Below, piece by piece: positions 61,875-64,000 of a stretch of DNA of 64,000 nucleotides (position 1 is its first letter; each line of letters starts with the position of its first letter). Under the pieces are notes generated by a model. The model had not been told where the DNA came from and searched no databases. It saw only the letters and a list, made by a program, of their open reading frames with translations. The DNA comes from Symsagittifera roscoffensis (lineage: Eukaryota > Xenacoelomorpha > Acoela > Convolutidae), in NCBI RefSeq assembly GCF_963678635.1, contig NC_087063.1, positions 59,590,759 to 59,654,758 on the forward strand, read 5' to 3'. The position numbers were made by a program, and so were the translations under genes.

Positions 61875-62174
61875 TTTACCTTAAAAAATGAAATTTTTTT
61901 TGCATAATTAGTTCTGAAATTTTATAATTGTCGTAGTCTGCTTTTTTGCTTTGCGATTCAGATATTTCGTTTGTTTTTTTTTGTTGCTCGGCTTCGGCTT
62001 TAGTATTAGCTTGATTTCATTATACTAATTAAGACCTGGAAGTAAGCGAGTTATATTTTTGATTTGGTTTAACATATTGTTTGTTCTTTCTCTGATCTAA
62101 CTTTTCTAATCTTTCTGGTTTTTCTAAATCTAAATTAGTATAGGTCCGCTCTAGACTTGTTTGGTCGCACTAGA
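61875..62174 (-). mobile_element. Last part of the C-relative leader with primer-binding-site relic
   Basis: Matches 40720-40849 toward its end (TCTAATCTAAATT-type words, GACTTGTTTGGTCGCACTAGA against GACTTATGGTCGCACCAGA). The site next to the LTR is still recognisable. Confidence 0.6.
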
Positions 62175-62552
62175 TGTTTTCAAGTCCGGGTGGTTTTCTC
62201 ATTGAGTAATTTCGGATAGTGTACACCGTGTGACCATCTTATTTTTGGCGGTATAGGTTCGTGCGACTTCTTAGTCTAATCTCGATCCTAATTTTACTCT
62301 TAATTTTGCTGGTCCCAATAAATCTAGTATACACTGGATACACTGGTATTCTTGCGATGTTAGAGGAGAGGACAAGCAATTGCTCTCTAAGTTACATTTT
62401 TCTTCTCTGGCTGAAACTATAAATTTTTTCAGCTTTACAAATTATCGTAAGTTTTAGTCATGGATCATGATTGGTTAGTTCTAAGTATTTTACAGTGATA
62501 GTTATCAAGAATAAAATTGGATATAAAAAATACTTCTTTTGAACTGGTTCCA
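62175..62552 (-). mobile_element. Decayed family C-related LTR (5' LTR of the relic hit by B)
   Basis: 378 bp, starting TG and ending ACTGGTTCCA, against CAGGTTCCA in C. Shared blocks include GAGTAATTTCGGATAG and TTCTTAGTCTAAT. The divergence shows the host element is far older than C. Confidence 0.75.
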
Positions 62553-62908
62553 AAATATCAGTCACTGGTGTTTTGAGAAAACAGAAGGTTTCACAGAAGG
62601 TTGAGCTTTTGGTTTCCTTAATTTAAATAATTTAAACTATTATAGTGGTGTCATTATTCTCCTTTTCTCAAAACCTCCCTGTGGAAATTGTTAAAAGACC
62701 TGATCAATCTCATGATAGAAACACCTGAAAATTAATAATTACTTAGTATTTGCTGATAGAAAAATCTGTGATATGATATATCACTCGTCCCCTTCCGGAG
62801 CATATAGATCTTGGCTCTTTTCCAGTCCCCCATTCAAATTCATTTTTGAAAAGCTTGTGTAACGTTATCATAATGCAATGAAAGTTGGCGTGGTGAACAA
62901 ATCGACAA
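62553..62908. other. Unassigned flank
   Basis: About 350 bp between the relic LTR and the exon-like frame. No repeat or gene recognised. It may contain the promoter or an intron of the candidate gene to its right. Confidence 0.4.
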
Positions 62909-63367
62909 TTGAGTCTAAAAGAAGATGTTTTTCTCGAAATCTCTTTTCAGATCGCCAGGAGAATTTTTTCAAGTGCAGCTGTTCTAGTGACCGTGTTAGT
63001 CGCCTATAGAGAACCGGGACCAAGTGATTTTTTAAAAGGTGGCACTTTCTGTTACTTTGACTTCCAGTGCCCCAGATCACTTGAGTGCCTGGATAATTTC
63101 AAATGCGGTCAGCCAGAAGACAAGCTAGAAGTCCCACCTAATAAGGAGCTTATTACGGCTTCCGTTGCGTCGACTGAAATGTCGCCGACTGCTGTCTCGT
63201 CGATTGAAGTGTCGTCGGCTACAAATTCGTCCGATGACTACGGTCAGGCGTCGGAAGCTAGCGACTACGATTCGGTCTCGGAGGGAGACGAAAGTCTCTC
63301 CAACGATTCGGTCTCGGAAGGAGACGAAAGTCCCTCCAACGATTCTGCAAGCAACGGAAAAGAATAG
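62909..63367 (+). CDS. Possible host gene exon: Cys-containing, acidic Ser-rich protein
   Basis: An open frame of 152 residues. A strong splice acceptor, CTCTTTTCAG, ends at 62950, in phase with the frame, so coding may begin at 62951 as an internal exon with its start upstream. After the acceptor comes a hydrophobic stretch (SSAAVLVTVLVA), then a Cys group (FCYFDFQCPRSLEC, then FKCGQ), then a Ser/Thr/Glu/Asp-rich region. Two perfect-length 36-bp repeats (63269-63304 and 63305-63340) encode DSVSEGDES.SN. The layout suggests a small secreted protein. No family recognised. It is the only candidate non-transposon gene in the window. Confidence 0.45.
   Translation: MSLKEDVFLEISFQIARRIFSSAAVLVTVLVAYREPGPSDFLKGGTFCYFDFQCPRSLECLDNFKCGQPEDKLEVPPNKELITASVASTEMSPTAVSSIEVSSATNSSDDYGQASEASDYDSVSEGDESLSNDSVSEGDESPSNDSASNGKE
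63269..63340 (+). repeat. Two 36-bp coding repeats
   Basis: GATTCGGTCTCGGAGGGAGA and following bases occur twice in tandem with two substitutions, keeping the reading frame. A partial third unit (GATTCTGCAAGCAAC) follows. Confidence 0.85.
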
Positions 63368-64000
63368 GCGAGCTTTTTTCCCATTTTCTCCAAAAGTTTG
63401 ATATTCCAAATGATTGTTTCTTTCATCGAAATCTTTTAATGAATGATTGACTGTTTGAATGATTGACCGTTTGTTTTTAAGCTGCTTATAGTTGTAACGG
63501 TGTAGCAAAGCATTAAAAAGCTTGAGTTTGAGAGAAACTGGGAAAATTGGTTGGTGAATCAATTCAAAGATGATATCTCGAAGCCAAAGGACCTGTTGGC
63601 ATGTTGTACGAAGGGCTCTTTCTTTTATAGAGAACTCATTTTCCACTTCCCCCAACATTCATTATTGCTTCGACTTCGTAACGAAAGTAATGGAATATTT
63701 GTGCTCGCGGTGGTTTTTTTTCTTCAGACAAATTTCGACAATTTCACCAGCCGTTTTTGACAGAATTTAAAATAACGTAATTCAAAAGGTATTGTTATCT
63801 TGAGCTTAGATTTGAAAAGATAAATCACTTGAAAAATTTTTTTGTAAAATTATGGGGGTTTATTTTGGCCAATTTGGGACAATTAAAGCGCGAATATTTC
63901 GCGCTATTAACGCGTAAGCGGAGATTTAACCTTCTTAGAAATCGTTCTAAGCTGGTTCGAGCAACCTTCCCGCACCGGAGTTCCATGGATAATAATCGAT
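63368..64000. other. Unassigned right end
   Basis: AT-rich DNA with no clear gene. A minus-strand frame (63125-63658) contains a 60-residue helical-looking stretch upstream of the part opposite the Ser-rich exon; I treat it as doubtful. The last 200 bp contain ATTTCGCGC and nearby CGCGTAAGCG without recognised function. Confidence 0.4.

Overview
The window reads as a repeat-dense, gene-poor stretch of an AT-rich invertebrate genome. A nematode close to Caenorhabditis is the best guess: there are TTTTCAG-type splice acceptors, Cer-like Ty3/gypsy gag and pol fragments, and long G or C homopolymer runs. No search could be run, so the host is inferred. There are no bacterial features. At most one possible host gene is visible, at the far right end.

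Three LTR-element families explain most of the window; I call them A, B and C. A is a decayed Ty3/gypsy element on the minus strand (7.2-13.8 kb, 281-bp LTRs), with a second partial copy (14.0-16.5 kb) and extra LTRs at 0.5 and 17.7 kb. B has LTRs of about 886 bp. Its main copy (45.2-59.4 kb, plus strand) carries a 4.3-kb minisatellite in its leader, then a broken gag and protease, then unassigned coding-like DNA. I find no reverse transcriptase in it.

C is the main discovery: an 18,829-bp element (22,429-41,257, minus strand). Its two 408-bp LTRs look identical and it has a GTAG target-site duplication. In transcription order it holds a 5' leader, a small basic ORF, a 1,712-residue Gag-protease-partial-RT ORF, a 1,020-residue RT-RNase H-integrase ORF, a 62-residue membrane ORF, a 378-codon ORF with no ATG, an 872-residue envelope-like glycoprotein and a 599-residue orphan ORF. 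Several ORFs overlap by only a few bases, so the region after pol looks like a compact multicistronic unit. The RT domain is split at an ATGA overlap where a conserved block is missing, so this copy is probably not autonomous despite its young LTRs.

Between and around these lie older sequences. Three copies (one partial) of a relic carry C2H2 zinc fingers and the conserved N-terminal region found beside Polinton/Maverick-like DNA polymerase B genes (2.8-7.1 and 20.1-21.0 kb). They sit in a ~5-kb segmental duplication and a 1,846-bp tandem duplication. Decayed leader and LTR pieces of C relatives lie at 42.5-45.2 and 59.4-62.6 kb, and B inserted into one of them. A hAT-type MITE, a hairpin MITE with perfect 36-bp arms and a concatemer of ~157-bp TIR units complete the inventory. 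The last 1.4 kb contains a possible secreted, acidic, Cys-containing protein exon.
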